A DNA stretch of 64,000 nucleotides, taken from positions 248,001 to 312,000 of the forward strand of contig JAVTVY010006765.1 of NCBI GenBank assembly GCA_036873755.1. Reading direction: 5' to 3'. Both the position numbers and the translations under genes were made by a program. Below are positions 11,030-22,295 of the stretch, piece by piece. Below the pieces are notes generated by a model. It made no database searches, had not been told where the DNA came from, and worked only from the letters and a program-made list of their open reading frames with translations. Origin of the DNA: Hanleya hanleyi (Eukaryota > Mollusca > Polyplacophora > Lepidopleurida > Hanleyidae). Numbering within the stretch: position 1 is the stretch's first letter; every line of letters begins with the position of its first letter.

Positions 11030-11562
11030 CTAATGCTGCATGAGCATCTGTCACAGAAGGCTTCGGGAGAATAACAGCTAAATCTGTTCAGTGCAGTATA
11101 CTTGAGGTATTGCCATTGTCAGAAACGCGATATAAGGTTATAAAAAGGCATGCTGTTGTGCCAAATGAGAGACCGTTTTCTCCACAGCTACGATGCAACA
11201 GTCGCCATGACAATTACATGTGTAAATCGTTCCATCGTGCCACTCGAATGGTGGACAATGATCTTGTCAACCTCCATTCATGAACAGCTCTTCGAACTAT
11301 TTGAGAGGTTATGTTGTCATCGAGTCACCAAACTGTAAGAATCCAAAATTGCGGACAATGGGCATTTTACGGGTACATTATCAGGAGCAGAGAAGGTTAC
11401 ATACAGTGCGATTAATTGAACAACCGTCAGTATATCGAGTCCAAACGTAACTGATGACCGCAGTACATTTAATCTCCGATACATAAATGTTAGTTATTCA
11501 GATGCTAGATGAAATATAAGCCCGAATATACCAACGGCATGCGACGAGGACTATTGTATGTG

Positions 11563-11568
11563 AATAAA
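11563..11568 (+). terminator. Candidate polyadenylation signal of the receptor gene
   Basis: First AATAAA hexamer found downstream of the stop codon, 534 nt after it. Plausible as the mRNA 3' end but unsupported by transcript data. Confidence 0.4.
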
Positions 11569-14410
11569 TTGATGATTGTTTGAATGGCGTTCAACGAAGG
11601 ATGCAAGTATGAGCCCAAGATATCATGGGACCCACTCAACATTATTTCATAATTTATACCTTTTCACATGTAATTATTCCTCAGGTTGAATTTGATAAAT
11701 AGACTTCATTGTTTGGAAGTGCAGCTGAAGACGAATAATCAAATACTTCATTGTCCCATAGTCGCGACATGTTCGGTCAATTCGCATATATATCCCAGTG
11801 CTTAAAATGTTAGAGGTCTACTTTACCCTCTTTAAATGGTCGATTGAAGAAAGAGGCCGCCATGGTTCGACATGCGCGACGTATGCAACTTAATGCATGA
11901 TGATGATTGGTTGGATAGTTGATACATATACGATGTAATATGGTTATTTGAATAGATTAATTGAATCAGTGGAGGTGTGGTTGTAATTATACTACTACAG
12001 TTGTGAATTTTTTCGAACCATGCATCATTGTCATTTTGTATATATTAGTCGCTCATATAGATGTTTTGAGATTTTTTATATTGTATGTATCTCTATGGTA
12101 GCTGACCAATTTTCCGAGTGTATAGATAACAGTTGTCTCGATGTTATTCTCTGAATCCGGATATATTATCTAATATATAAATATACATATAAGTATTGAT
12201 GTTCCATGTTGTAATTTGTGAGAACTCTCGACGGAAAGTGGGCTTGTATGGGGCGCCGATGTTCCCGGGTAAAATTACATAAACCCATCAGAAGATTTCA
12301 GTCCGGCCAGTGATTTTCTCTGGACTTAAAATGGATGACAACACAACACACACATTGCTGTAGATAGCTTTTACTGCTCGTACATTTCAGCTTACAATTT
12401 TGTGACGCTGTACCGGTGGTAACATGACAGAGGATCTTATTCTGTAAATTGGAAACCGTCAAACATCCTCTTTTATACTATCCTAACAATGGGTACATGA
12501 TAACATCTCATCAGACTTTATGGCAATGGGACAATCGAATTGTCACTAAACCAAAACACAGAACTCAAAGTCTGGATTCCACCGGGTACATTGTACTTAT
12601 CCACACCGTTAAATCATATAGCTGACTACTGAAGATCGAATCTGACTAGAAATACAGTCAAATATAATTTCTCACAGAAGTTAACTGACAATGCTTGACC
12701 CTACAGGTCATTGGACAGGATGTTTATATTACCAAATCAGTATCCAGAACCGAAAACAATTCCTGTCAACCTCGACTATAACATACATGTAGCCTACTGT
12801 ACATCATACAAACCGATACAGTGTAAACGCTTAAGAAATCATGAATTTTCACTCAAGGAAAAAGTTAATATAATAAAATTGCTGGGATAAGAATGGTGGT
12901 CAAGAATCGATATTTCACAATGTGACCAAATATTGAACAACAATAAATGTCCGAAAACTGCATTTCTTGGTATTTAACCTTCAGAATCTGATAATGGATA
13001 TGATTATCGTCCACTCATGCCAACTGTTCGTCAATGATAATGCATTAGACTACGTACAAAGCTGAAATCATGGAGATAATCTCTTGGCTACATGTCAATC
13101 GATCTGAATTGCCCTTGTCATAACTTATTTTCTCATGTCAAGGTATCTAAAAACCCTTCCTGTTAAGAAATTTTAATGAGTTTTCTGTTTCGATGTTACG
13201 GCTAGCGTCGTCACTCAATGGTTCATTTCTCTCATAACCAATAAAAAAACGACTGTTCGTAGGCAAGATCTAGTATTGCTCTAGAGTTTGATCGAAGCGA
13301 GAAAACCAGATGATGAAGCCGAGATTGATTTTATTCAATCACACCAAGTCCAAATGATACAGGTATACAGCAGTCAAAACAATAGCCAGCAGTAGGTCAC
13401 AATCAAACATCTTGTAGACAGATCGTATAGTCTAAATATCAAGTCAAGATGTTATATGACTTCTGAGACAAAACGCCGAATGTCTCAGGAGAGCAAGATG
13501 TTAAATCTGAGGAAAATACTCCTCCGGCCAAGTTTTATACATTTCTCTAGTATTGACATTTAACTTGACAGACACTCTGGATATGAATAATCAAAACAGA
13601 CCAATTACAACTTAATACAGAGAGGCAAAATGCTTTCCTACACAATCCATTCACATATACCAGGGCCAGCAACTTTAAGTATGCTTGGTACACGCCCCCC
13701 ACACAAATTTAACATGGACAATTAAGCCTGGCCTCAAAGTCTGGTACAATTCAAGATCAAAAATGGACATATCATATTCCTTCGCATCCAACGTGTATAT
13801 ATCTCCTAATATCAATTTCTTAAAATCATCTGGAACTTAGATTAACTATCAGTACAATTGAAACAATAGCATGTCCGCGAGTTCAAGGCCCAAACAAACA
13901 GATTGATTACTGTACTCTGTTGACCACACAAGTGTATACAATTACATAGGCTAACATCCGTTATGAACAAGATATGACTACAATACATACACAGAATAGC
14001 GATGTAGAGATAATTCTTTTACATTTAATATATATTATACCACCATGCTTAATATGCAGTTACACGATTACATAAATCAATGCACTTATTTAATAAAGAC
14101 ATTTTATAATCAAATAAGATGCAGGATTCAAACAATATTCAATCCTGAATCTCACACTATGAAAGAATCAACGAATTCTGGTTGCGATGATGAGAGACCA
14201 GTGGTGTGAGTTAAGTAATTGGCGTGGATCGGTGGGCTCCATTCAATTCAATTCTATTCTATTTCACCAAAATAACATAATTCGGTTGTAAGAATAAATG
14301 GTAATGACAGGATGAAAACCCCAAGAAGCTTGTTTTATCACAGTATGTTAAGTACTAAAATATGGGTTTTATTCCGTTGGACTTTAATAAGTCAATAAGT
14401 TAATAAAAAA
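11569..14410. other. Intergenic region between receptor and LTR element
   Basis: No coding region recognised. From about 12.3 kb the plus strand becomes A/C-rich, similar in composition to the untranslated parts of the LTR element next door, but I found no matching repeat. A small GC-rich patch at 12246-12265 resembles a primer site but has no LTR partner. Confidence 0.5.
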
Positions 14411-14729
14411 TGTCGTAGAAATAGGTGTGCCCCGCCTAGCAACACCTAGAACGATATAGAGCTAAAAGATCCCCCATTAAAATCTTCCCTCCAACCAGCC
14501 CGAATTCTATATGTGCGTCTCGTTCATTCAAAGTCCCAACCCAATCTGAACAAGAGCGTGCAGACTCTCGAATCGTCCGTGCCCCGAAGTATTCCGAACC
14601 TCTCTCTTCGGGACCAAACCGGTTCGGCTCGGTAATGATCGGAACTATAGCCGGAAATCATACAATCCCCTGGCATATACGATTTATTTCGAGATTAACA
14701 TTCACGAGCGTATAGCTACCTCTACAACA
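14411..14729 (-). repeat. 3' LTR
   Basis: 319 bp, TG...CA ends. Matches the other LTR by eye except that it lacks a 9-bp segment (CACGCCAGG) near 14692. In the element's orientation it starts TGTTGTAGAGG directly after the polypurine tract. Confidence 0.93.
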
Positions 14730-14749
14730 CCCCTCCCCGTTTTCTTTTT
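14730..14749 (-). other. Polypurine tract
   Basis: On the minus strand AAAAAGAAAACGGGGAGGGG, with one C, abuts the 3' LTR. It would prime plus-strand DNA synthesis and fixes the element's orientation. Confidence 0.85.
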
Positions 14750-16522
14750 GGCGAAGGTCTTACTTCGCCTAGATAGAACCCTTCAAATCGCAGGCAACCG
14801 CTGTTCTAGCGCCGCCAATGATTACTAAAACACGAGACAAAGACGTGAATTCTCCATGTTATATCACATGTGTCAAAATCCGTAACATGCAGTGTGCAAA
14901 GGTACACTGCTCCCTAAAAGCACCCAACTTCAATAAAATGGTAACCACCCACTAGTCCAGTCTCATTAACAGACTGTCTATAATTACACCCAAACCCACT
15001 AAAAATCTCGCTCAAATGGTCGGCCTCATGGGAATGATCACTATTTCTCAAAAATATAATCCGCGGGCCAGCCTACCAGCTTAACAGCCCAAATAAATAC
15101 AACCAACCGCATGGGACTACTCACTTTAATTCTTAAAAATATAATCCGCAGGCCAGCCTACCAGCTACATGGCCGCAATAAATACGAGAACACCATCCAA
15201 CCCACGACTGGTATCCAGACTATAAATTGGCAGGCCAGCCTACCAGCTACATGGCCGCAATAAGCACCAGTCCGTCATACAATCCACTACTGGAACAAGC
15301 CTATAAACTACTGGCTGTCCAGACTATATATTGAGCTCCCCATTCTCCCTCCCCTAATAATTTCAAGGCTCGCCTTCGTCAGCAGCCAACAGTTTCGAGT
15401 GGAAAGGCCCTTCAAGGGCGCACGCACGAAGAGCCAGAAACGTGTGTGCGCATCACACGCCCACTGACCCCAAGGTACATACGCCCTCGCAAACGGCTAC
15501 CCCACCAGAGAGAACATAACCATAATTGCTACACCTCCACAGGTGTCCAGCTCACACTCACAAAGTCATTGAGCTCATAACTAGAAGAGGGATGAGACTA
15601 TCATCGAATAATGACGCATTTATTCACCCCCGAGTGGTGGCTATCCTGCCCCACCGGATTCACAATAAATCATAACTCTTTCTACAAGGTATCGGATAGA
15701 CAACTCTCACCAGGGCTTCATGGTGAAGACATGGGATGAAGAGGAAGTCTTCCTCAACCCCAGGTCTCCGACATGGCCACCCGCACTATACATATTCTCA
15801 TACTGTATCTTCTCCAAGTCACTCCATATATTAACCTCACATGAACGTGTCACATAGCTTAACACACATAGAAAACCCCACAAAGAACACACAGTTATAC
15901 AATCTCAACAGAAGTCACATAAAAACGCGAGTGGCGCGTATATCTACCACACAGAATCTTCACACACAGAAATTCTCTAATGACACAGCAATCATCGAAC
16001 CCAGGCGTCCAGCACCCGGTTCCCTCACACAGATTATATAAACACCTCTAGTTCATCACAACGCATCATATTCTCCCATAACACACTACACGTATAATGC
16101 CGCAATGCAAATCACAATTTCCGAACATCCAACTCCCGAACACACACGAGGGTTCTCCAACACACACCATAATTCTAGAACAATAGTTCCAAAATACACA
16201 TTACATTACACAACACATTACGAACGATTTGGGTCTAGAATTTTATGTATTTTTTTTCTTCAATTCCACAATGCCTCAAAGAAACATTCTGTACAACAAA
16301 ATCAAATCAACCCCCAAATAGGATAATTTCACATAGAAAATCAAAACCTAATACAATACATCCATCACAGCATACACGTGATGGCACACATCCATATATC
16401 CCCACAAAACTGACACTATACTACATCTCTTCAGACGCATACACAAAATGCGTCACCAATGACTCAACTAACTTCACCATTTAATGGAGCCCACATTGCA
16501 CAAGTCATCATTCCATAAAAAT
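14750..16522 (-). other. Non-coding 3' tail of the LTR element
   Basis: This occupies the place where pol would be. No polymerase or integrase motif is visible in any frame. It holds three imperfect copies (about 84 bp apart, near 15066, 15151 and 15233) of a block containing GGCCAGCCTACCAGCT. A 61-codon minus-strand frame at 15707-15892 has no recognised domain. Confidence 0.7.
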
Positions 16523-16843
16523 TCAAACTGCAAAAACCTTGGTGTCCCCAATAACCAAGGTTTTATCCCTAAAATCTACAACACATCCATAGGCTGATAG
16601 GAAATCGAAGCCTAGCAACAGGTCGTCAACCAAGGGTGCCACCACTATATTTCCAGTACAGTGAAAATCGGAGATGGATAATGGGACCTGCCGAACTAGC
16701 ATTCCCATACTGGTCATTCCTCGAAATGCACCAGTCAACCGAATAGGCGAAGACGACAACCCCTGAAGACCCAACCTAGCAAATAGATGTTCACTTATGA
16801 CGGTGACTTGGGCGGCCGTGTCTACCACAGCAGTCACCGGCAC
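16523..16843 (-). CDS. Retroviral-type aspartic protease frame of the LTR element
   Basis: About 106 codons. The active-site region reads VVDTAAQVTVIS, with Asp at residue 8; DTAA replaces the more usual DTGA/DSGA. The second landmark, LLLGFDFL, corresponds to the hydrophobic-hydrophobic-Gly motif near the end of retropepsins. It would cleave the Gag polyprotein during particle maturation. The frame is -1 relative to Gag and overlaps its end, so it is reached either by a -1 frameshift or has been separated by an indel. It stops without continuing into a polymerase. Confidence 0.8.
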   Translation of the reverse strand: MPVTAVVDTAAQVTVISEHLFARLGLQGLSSSPIRLTGAFRGMTSMGMLVRQVPLSISDFHCTGNIVVAPLVDDLLLGFDFLSAYGCVVDFRDKTLVIGDTKVFAV

Positions 16844-18459
16844 AGACCAACCTTAACTGGAATGGACATCGCCCACCCCTGGGAACGAGACAGAGTAACA
16901 TCTCTGACTGCTGCAGTAAGTTCAGTAATACCTACCTCGTCTCCCGTGGACGACCCCACCCCGTCATTTGCAGTTGCTAATTCAGCCCTCCCATCTAAAC
17001 CATGTCTAGTAGGACAAAAACGGCTTATGTGGCCGGGTTTACGGCACGAGTAACAGAGTCGCGGTGGACGGAAGGGTCGCGATGACCGACGGCGAGGGGA
17101 CCTCTTATTTATCCCTTCCCCTTCTGCCTTACAAGCATCAGGAAAAGCCTCCCCCACTGAATCAACATTAACAGTTCTACATGTAACCGTCTGAAAATCC
17201 AACTCCCTCAGATTATATCGTGAGGAGTTCACATAACGCAAGGCTTCCGAGATTGTTGTGGGGCTCTTTTCCATAGCAAATCTCGCAGCCAGTATTTCCC
17301 TGCACCCCCTGAGAAAATGTTCCACCGCTACTGACTCAATAATCTTTTCCGGTGCATTCGGATACCCGTCCCTTGCCAACCTAGCGCATCTAAAAGCAAA
17401 CTCCTCTAAAGTATCCTCGGGGCCCTGCACTTCCGCTTGCAAACGCTGCCTAACTGCACGCGGAGGTTCCTTACTATTATAATGGCATTCCATTGATTTG
17501 AGGAGCATATCAAACGAGGTTTTGACGGACTCCGATTGATAGTTGTAAAACACCATGGCATCGCCATGAATACAGTCTGTTAACTTCCTAAGACACTGCT
17601 CTTTATTCCACTCTCTACTTTTAGCTTCCAACTCAAACTTAACCCTAAATGGAACCCAGTCCCCTCGGATTCCTGAAAATACTAAAGTTTTGGGAAGCCG
17701 GGGACTTTGGCTACGATGGCGTTCTTGGGATACATGTCGCTCGGTTGATCTGGATCTGGACGAGCATTCGCTACATTTACTAGGAGAGGCCTCAACCAAC
17801 CCCTCGGTATCAGTAGCGGATACATCGGCCAGATTCCCATTATCTATATCCCCTTGGAGATATTGTCCCCCTACCATAGCATTGTCTAGAAACAATCCAT
17901 TCCTATTTATTGGGCATTGGAAGTTCGGAGCTGAAGTGTGGCCACTGGGCGGTAACTCATGAAATACATTATCTACATCCCTAGCCAGACCAGCGTCCAG
18001 TCCTGCTGTTCCATTTAGATCTAGTGGACATGGGGGGTCGGAAAGGGCAGCTGGTGCATTTACTTGAACATGTGGTTCATTTTGATGAACAGGGGCTGCA
18101 TTCAGTTGATTTGCAGTCTCTCCCCCACCCTCAATCAATTGTTCAGGTCTATTATTCACAACAACATGAGTTGGGTCCGCCTGACCAGCGTCCCCCGTTG
18201 TCTGTTCAGGCGTCGCATGTGATGAAATCTCTGACCCTTCCCTGCTTGGAGCGCTAAGCAATGCAACAACAGTCCTCATATCTAAACCCACTTGCTCCAT
18301 CTTACCATCAACTTGACCTATTTGAGTGTTTACTTGTTGACCTAGTTGGTCAACTTTAACATCCACTTGTCCTACTTTAGTGTTTACTTGGTCAACTTTA
18401 ACATCCACTTGTCCTACTTTAGTGTTTACTTGGTCAACCTTAACATCCACTTGGGTCAA
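16834..18459 (-). CDS. Gag frame 2: coiled coil, capsid-like region, zinc knuckle
   Basis: 541 codons from a TTG that overlaps the stop of the first Gag frame. Residues 1-60 are repeats of VDVKVDQVNTKVGQ, a strong coiled-coil pattern that would oligomerise the protein. A low-complexity linker rich in Ser/Arg follows (SRSRSTERHVSQERH). The Gypsy-type Gag core starts at PRLPKTLVFSGIRGDWVPF and runs through FAFRCARLARDGYP and AVEHFLRGC. A CX2CX4HX4C zinc knuckle lies at 469-482 (CYSCRKPGHISRFC) with basic residues before it, expected to bind genomic RNA. There are no internal stops across this length, which argues for recent purifying selection or recent insertion. Confidence 0.85.
   Translation of the reverse strand: MTQVDVKVDQVNTKVGQVDVKVDQVNTKVGQVDVKVDQLGQQVNTQIGQVDGKMEQVGLDMRTVVALLSAPSREGSEISSHATPEQTTGDAGQADPTHVVVNNRPEQLIEGGGETANQLNAAPVHQNEPHVQVNAPAALSDPPCPLDLNGTAGLDAGLARDVDNVFHELPPSGHTSAPNFQCPINRNGLFLDNAMVGGQYLQGDIDNGNLADVSATDTEGLVEASPSKCSECSSRSRSTERHVSQERHRSQSPRLPKTLVFSGIRGDWVPFRVKFELEAKSREWNKEQCLRKLTDCIHGDAMVFYNYQSESVKTSFDMLLKSMECHYNSKEPPRAVRQRLQAEVQGPEDTLEEFAFRCARLARDGYPNAPEKIIESVAVEHFLRGCREILAARFAMEKSPTTISEALRYVNSSRYNLRELDFQTVTCRTVNVDSVGEAFPDACKAEGEGINKRSPRRRSSRPFRPPRLCYSCRKPGHISRFCPTRHGLDGRAELATANDGVGSSTGDEVGITELTAAVRDVTLSRSQGWAMSIPVKVGLCR
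18336..18455 (-). repeat. 42-bp coding tandem repeat in gag
   Basis: About three units, each encoding the 14-residue VDVKVDQVNTKVGQ. The nucleotide copies are nearly identical (block TGTTTACTTGGTCAAC), so the coiled coil has recently changed length by slippage or unequal exchange. Confidence 0.85.
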
Positions 18460-18860
18460 TTGGCGTCCATAATTATCTTTTCATCCAATTGTCCTAAATG
18501 AATCTCATATTCCTTGATATTATCATGCAACTGGTCCATTTCTACATCCAATGCATCCACTTGGGCCGTTATTCCAACTTTCCATGATCCAATTATTTCT
18601 TCAAAACGACGGTCAACTAAAGCATTAATGTATTCCGGACTTCCCGACAAGTCTAAACCTATTATCTGCCCATCTAGCACTAGATCGGCTACATGCTTGG
18701 CACTAAACTGAGTCGCCTGCATAAAATGCTTAAAACTAACCAACCTGCCCTCTTCCTGCAAGGCTACCACACGTGCACTTCGACTACTCCCCACCCCTTT
18801 AAATTTTTGCAGTGCTTCCTCTGTAGCCACTGACACATCAATGGGCCCCAAATCCGCCAT
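18456..18860 (-). CDS. Gag frame 1: N-terminal part
   Basis: 134 codons starting at an ATG (MADLGPIDVSVATEEALQKF). It contains VGSSRSARVVALQEEGRLVS and ends in a predicted helix (ALDVEMDQLHDNIKEYEIHL). The stop overlaps the start of the next frame by four bases; the next frame is -1 relative to it. The repeats of frame 2 continue the coiled coil begun here, so the two were probably one Gag protein, now split by an indel or joined by frameshifting. No slippery heptamer is obvious at the junction. Confidence 0.75.
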   Translation of the reverse strand: MADLGPIDVSVATEEALQKFKGVGSSRSARVVALQEEGRLVSFKHFMQATQFSAKHVADLVLDGQIIGLDLSGSPEYINALVDRRFEEIIGSWKVGITAQVDALDVEMDQLHDNIKEYEIHLGQLDEKIIMDAN

Positions 18861-21343
18861 GTTTTAGTGGAATGATATACGGTATATGCAAACAAGTCCA
18901 AAAACAATAAGGAATACTCAATCAAAATATAGTCAAATAAATGCAAATATATCAAAGGCTTTCAATGAATTTCCTTCTAGAAACTCACTGCAGCAAATGA
19001 AAGACAGCCCACATTGGTATGTCCACTACAAAACACCAAATCTTACACCAAAATAAATAGCAGTGCCAACTCCTCATACTCAGTGAATGAAAAAATATTT
19101 AAACATATGCATGCTCAAAATAATGAAACACTTAAATGAACCTAATGCACGCGCGTTACCGCAGTCAACGTGTTCTAGTTTGACTAATCAGCCATATCTA
19201 TTAGCGAAAAAGAAAAAGAACAAGACCCATCTCTAGAACAAGTGCAACACGTGTTACCACACAGTCAACACGTTGTTGCAACTTCTCTGTTAATCTTGCA
19301 CTATTTCAATTTACGACTAATCATGAATAAGGCACTAAAGAAACCCAGGGTGGGTCTGGGGGAGAAAAAAAAATCAATTATCAATTGTGCCCGGAAAACA
19401 AAGTCAGGCCACCTGTGTTCAACATAAATAAACCTTAAATTTAACACAGTCTCCCGTGCCTGGAGGAATACAACACAGAATACAAACTAGATTTTAGACT
19501 TGACCACATCGAGAAGTTAATAACTCCGAGTTCAAATACAAACAGGAAATAGTCTGTCTCGAGATGGTAAACTGCATCAAAATTTTAACTCACTCGCTCA
19601 ACACCATGAACAACCTTCAGTCTATCATTCAGACCCCTCAAGGATGAACATAGGCACGTTCCCATTCAATTAAATTTCAAACAATAGCATAATTTCCTGA
19701 ACTGATCCAAGAGAAGGGAGAAAACAGACAGGATATACAAATCATTAACTCAAGTCAAAAGGATTGAAGGAAGTCTGATTACTATCATCGCGGTGACAAC
19801 TCCATGGTGTCGCCATGAATGTGGCTCGCATGACTGACAATGCCCTAAACAATCAACTGAGCAATCAAAATCATGTATTGGATAAACAAAATGTAGGCAA
19901 TATATATCTGTATTAATCCAGAAAATCGACACGATGAGCGATTTTTTTAGCCGACCAGTTGACAGCCGACAAATTCGAATATCACGAACACCACGACATA
20001 AATGGAACTATACAAATTAGGGACAACCATTCAAACAAAAATATATCTTGAAACACAAAGAAAAAACGGGTTTCCCTTTTATCAGGATGAGAAAAACGTT
20101 AGCAGAAGACAAAGTCACATTGCCCCGCGAACAATCTGAGCATTTACTATTGTATTCCAACGCACAATTGCATTCCAACTACAGATTTCTCATAAAGGTC
20201 GGCAAAATCTTCAATCCCAATCCAAAGACCCATAAATACTAACACATAGCAGAAATCTCACACAAAAGTCAATCTCAGAAACAATACAATTCAATCGTAC
20301 AGAAGCACATAGACAACATCACACAGTAACACCTGGAGTGACAATGGACAAAAACTTCCATAAAAATTTGATTCTCCCCGATATACAAGCTCTATATGAT
20401 AGCCCAGTAAAAATATTTGAAAATTGTATAACTCTGCCAGGCTCAAATCGCATTCAATACCACCGAGTCAATTTATCCGGTTTTTACCAATCTATTGACC
20501 ACAAACGGCCAAAATGCCACTACTGATAACCCTTCGCGTTTATCACACGACAATAATCCTGTATACACGACGACGCCAAATGCAATAAATGAATAGAGTA
20601 AAATATACTACTCCCAAGAAATGTTGACTAGTTCAACTGGCTAAATACCAGGAATATATTTAATAACACGGACCGAATTGAGCATATCGAGTCTCTCAAA
20701 GAGGCGAAACGATTAATTGCCACATTACACAGATCTATATATGCTGTCAACAGTGCCAAATTATACTGCATGGCCTTACTAATAGCATAGCGCGCCTATC
20801 ACAGGGTAACAATACCGGTACCCTATATACAGCGACACCAAGTTTATTGAATGCATACGACCGATACACTGTTTACAAGAAATGTTAGCGAGCTCAGCCG
20901 GCTATATACCAGAAAAAATATTTGATAGCATGGGCTGAACTGAACACACGACAAGTTTCATAACGAAAGAGGGGGAAACGCCTAACCGACCTCTACATGT
21001 ATATCGCACAGACCAGTGTGATCATATTGTCAAATTTCACTATCGCGTAGCTAGCCTATCGGCCGAGACAAAAAACCCTGTCTAACACAATCAACAGCCT
21101 GCCAGCCGTGAAAGGATTTATACAGAATTATCGCGACCAGAATAGCCCAATAGGCAGGATGACCGAGTCCCGGGAAAACAATTCTACATACAAAGCTGTG
21201 CAAAGCCGGCCAAGAAAACAGGGAAGGTGGGGAACGCGAAGAGAGAGGACAAATGGCCGACTTCCACCCCGCGTTTGTTTACCGGAAATTTTTCAGATTT
21301 CCAGGCATAATTGGGTTCTCAACCACTCAAATAAATTACTTTA
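18861..21343 (-). other. 5' leader of the LTR element
   Basis: A long, A/C-rich (plus strand) untranslated leader. It contains a diverged duplication at about 20530-20810 and 20815-21080 (shared pieces include CAAGAAATGTT, TAGCATAGC/TAGCGTAGC-like blocks and GGCTATATACCAG). No open frame is convincing. Confidence 0.6.
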
Positions 21344-21356
21344 ACTTCTGACAACA
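21344..21356 (-). other. Primer-binding site, leucine-tRNA type
   Basis: On the minus strand, two bases after the 5' LTR, TGTTGTCAGAAGT. Apart from the third base (T for G) it is complementary to the 3' end of common leucine tRNAs (ACTTCTGACA plus CCA). The tRNA comparison is from memory. Confidence 0.7.
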
Positions 21357-21358
21357 GA

Positions 21359-21686
21359 TGTCGTAGAAATAGGTGTGCCCCGCCTAGCAACACCTAGAAC
21401 GATATAGAGCTAAAAGATCCCCCATTAAAATCTTCCCTCCAACCAGCCCGAATTCTATATGTGCGTCTCGTTCATTCAAAGTCCCAACCCAATCTGAACA
21501 AGAGCGTGCAGACTCTCGAATCGTCCGTGCCCCGAAGTATTCCGAACCTCTCTCTTCGGGACCAAACCGGTTCGGCTCGGTAATGATCGGAACTATAGCC
21601 GGAAATCATACAATCCCCTGGCATATACGATTTATTTCGACACGCCAGGGATTAACATTCACGAGCGTATAGCTACCTCTACAACA
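21359..21686 (-). repeat. 5' LTR
   Basis: 328 bp. Same as the other LTR by eye except for the 9-bp segment CACGCCAGG near 21641, which is missing from the left copy. Confidence 0.93.
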
Positions 21687-21825
21687 AAACAAAAAACAAA
21701 CACATAAACAACAAATTAACACAAACATACATGTATATTGTGGTACACAGTAATCAGGAATACTTTATCAATTTCCACGATAGTCACAACTGAAACAAAA
21801 CATTAGGTCAGTTAGGGACCGTTCA

Positions 21826-22010
21826 AAATTTATCGAAGGGGGGGGGGGCGGTGCATTGAAAAAATATAGGTAAAAAAAGTGCCAACCCCCCTCAAGTGAT
21901 CTTTAAAAAAATTATTGCCCCCCTCTCGGAGTCCTAAAAAAAGTTCTGACCCCCCAATGAGATCTCCCCCCCCCCAAAACAACTCAAGATCCCCCCCCCC
22001 CCTCCGCACC
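21826..22010 (+). repeat. G/C-homopolymer-rich interspersed repeat, copy A
   Basis: Begins AGGGACCGTTCAAAATTTAT followed by poly-G, then alternating AAAAAA and CCCCCC blocks. Copy B at 26.6-26.9 kb is in the opposite orientation with the same start. The family has no coding potential I trust. Confidence 0.7.
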
Positions 22011-22295
22011 AGAGAAGCAAATTCACACAGAAGTCAATACCGGTACAGTTGTATATATTTAATGCTAAAAAAACAGGAGGTTGTACGTAAATGATGCATT
22101 AACTCATCATCACTTTTAATATTAGTTAGCTTGGAGCCTTCCAGTAATTCAAAGCATGGAAACGACAGGTATATGTATTTGTATACTGGACATATCATAA
22201 TCATGACAACAAAATTCCACTTGAATCAATCCCACCATACTCAGAATAAATGTGGTGGTTTCTAACTGTAATAAAGTATGAACATGAACCATGCA

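Larger units (their letters stand above)
14411..21686 (-). mobile_element. LTR retrotransposon with Gag and protease only (7.28 kb)
   Basis: Two direct repeats, 14411-14729 and 21359-21686, begin TGTCGTAG and end CTACAACA on the plus strand. Orientation is minus: the primer site lies inside the right LTR and the polypurine tract inside the left one. The interior holds about 2.5 kb of leader, two overlapping Gag frames, a protease frame and a 1.8-kb non-coding tail. Gag central sequence, the single CCHC knuckle and the protease suggest the Ty3/Gypsy group. Reverse transcriptase, RNase H and integrase are absent in all frames, so mobilisation must have relied on another element. No perfect target duplication: AAAAA at left against AAACA at right. 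Confidence 0.9.

Noticed and set aside
12246..12268. Second primer-binding site (TGGGGCGCCGATGTTCCCGG) suggesting another LTR element upstream of 14.4 kb
   Set aside because: It resembles a primer site by its start only. No LTR, polypurine tract or Gag/Pol frame accompanies it.
16834..18459. Endogenous retrovirus or virus-derived gene rather than a retrotransposon
   Set aside because: No envelope frame and no polymerase are present; Gag, protease and LTR layout fit a Gypsy-type retrotransposon derivative.
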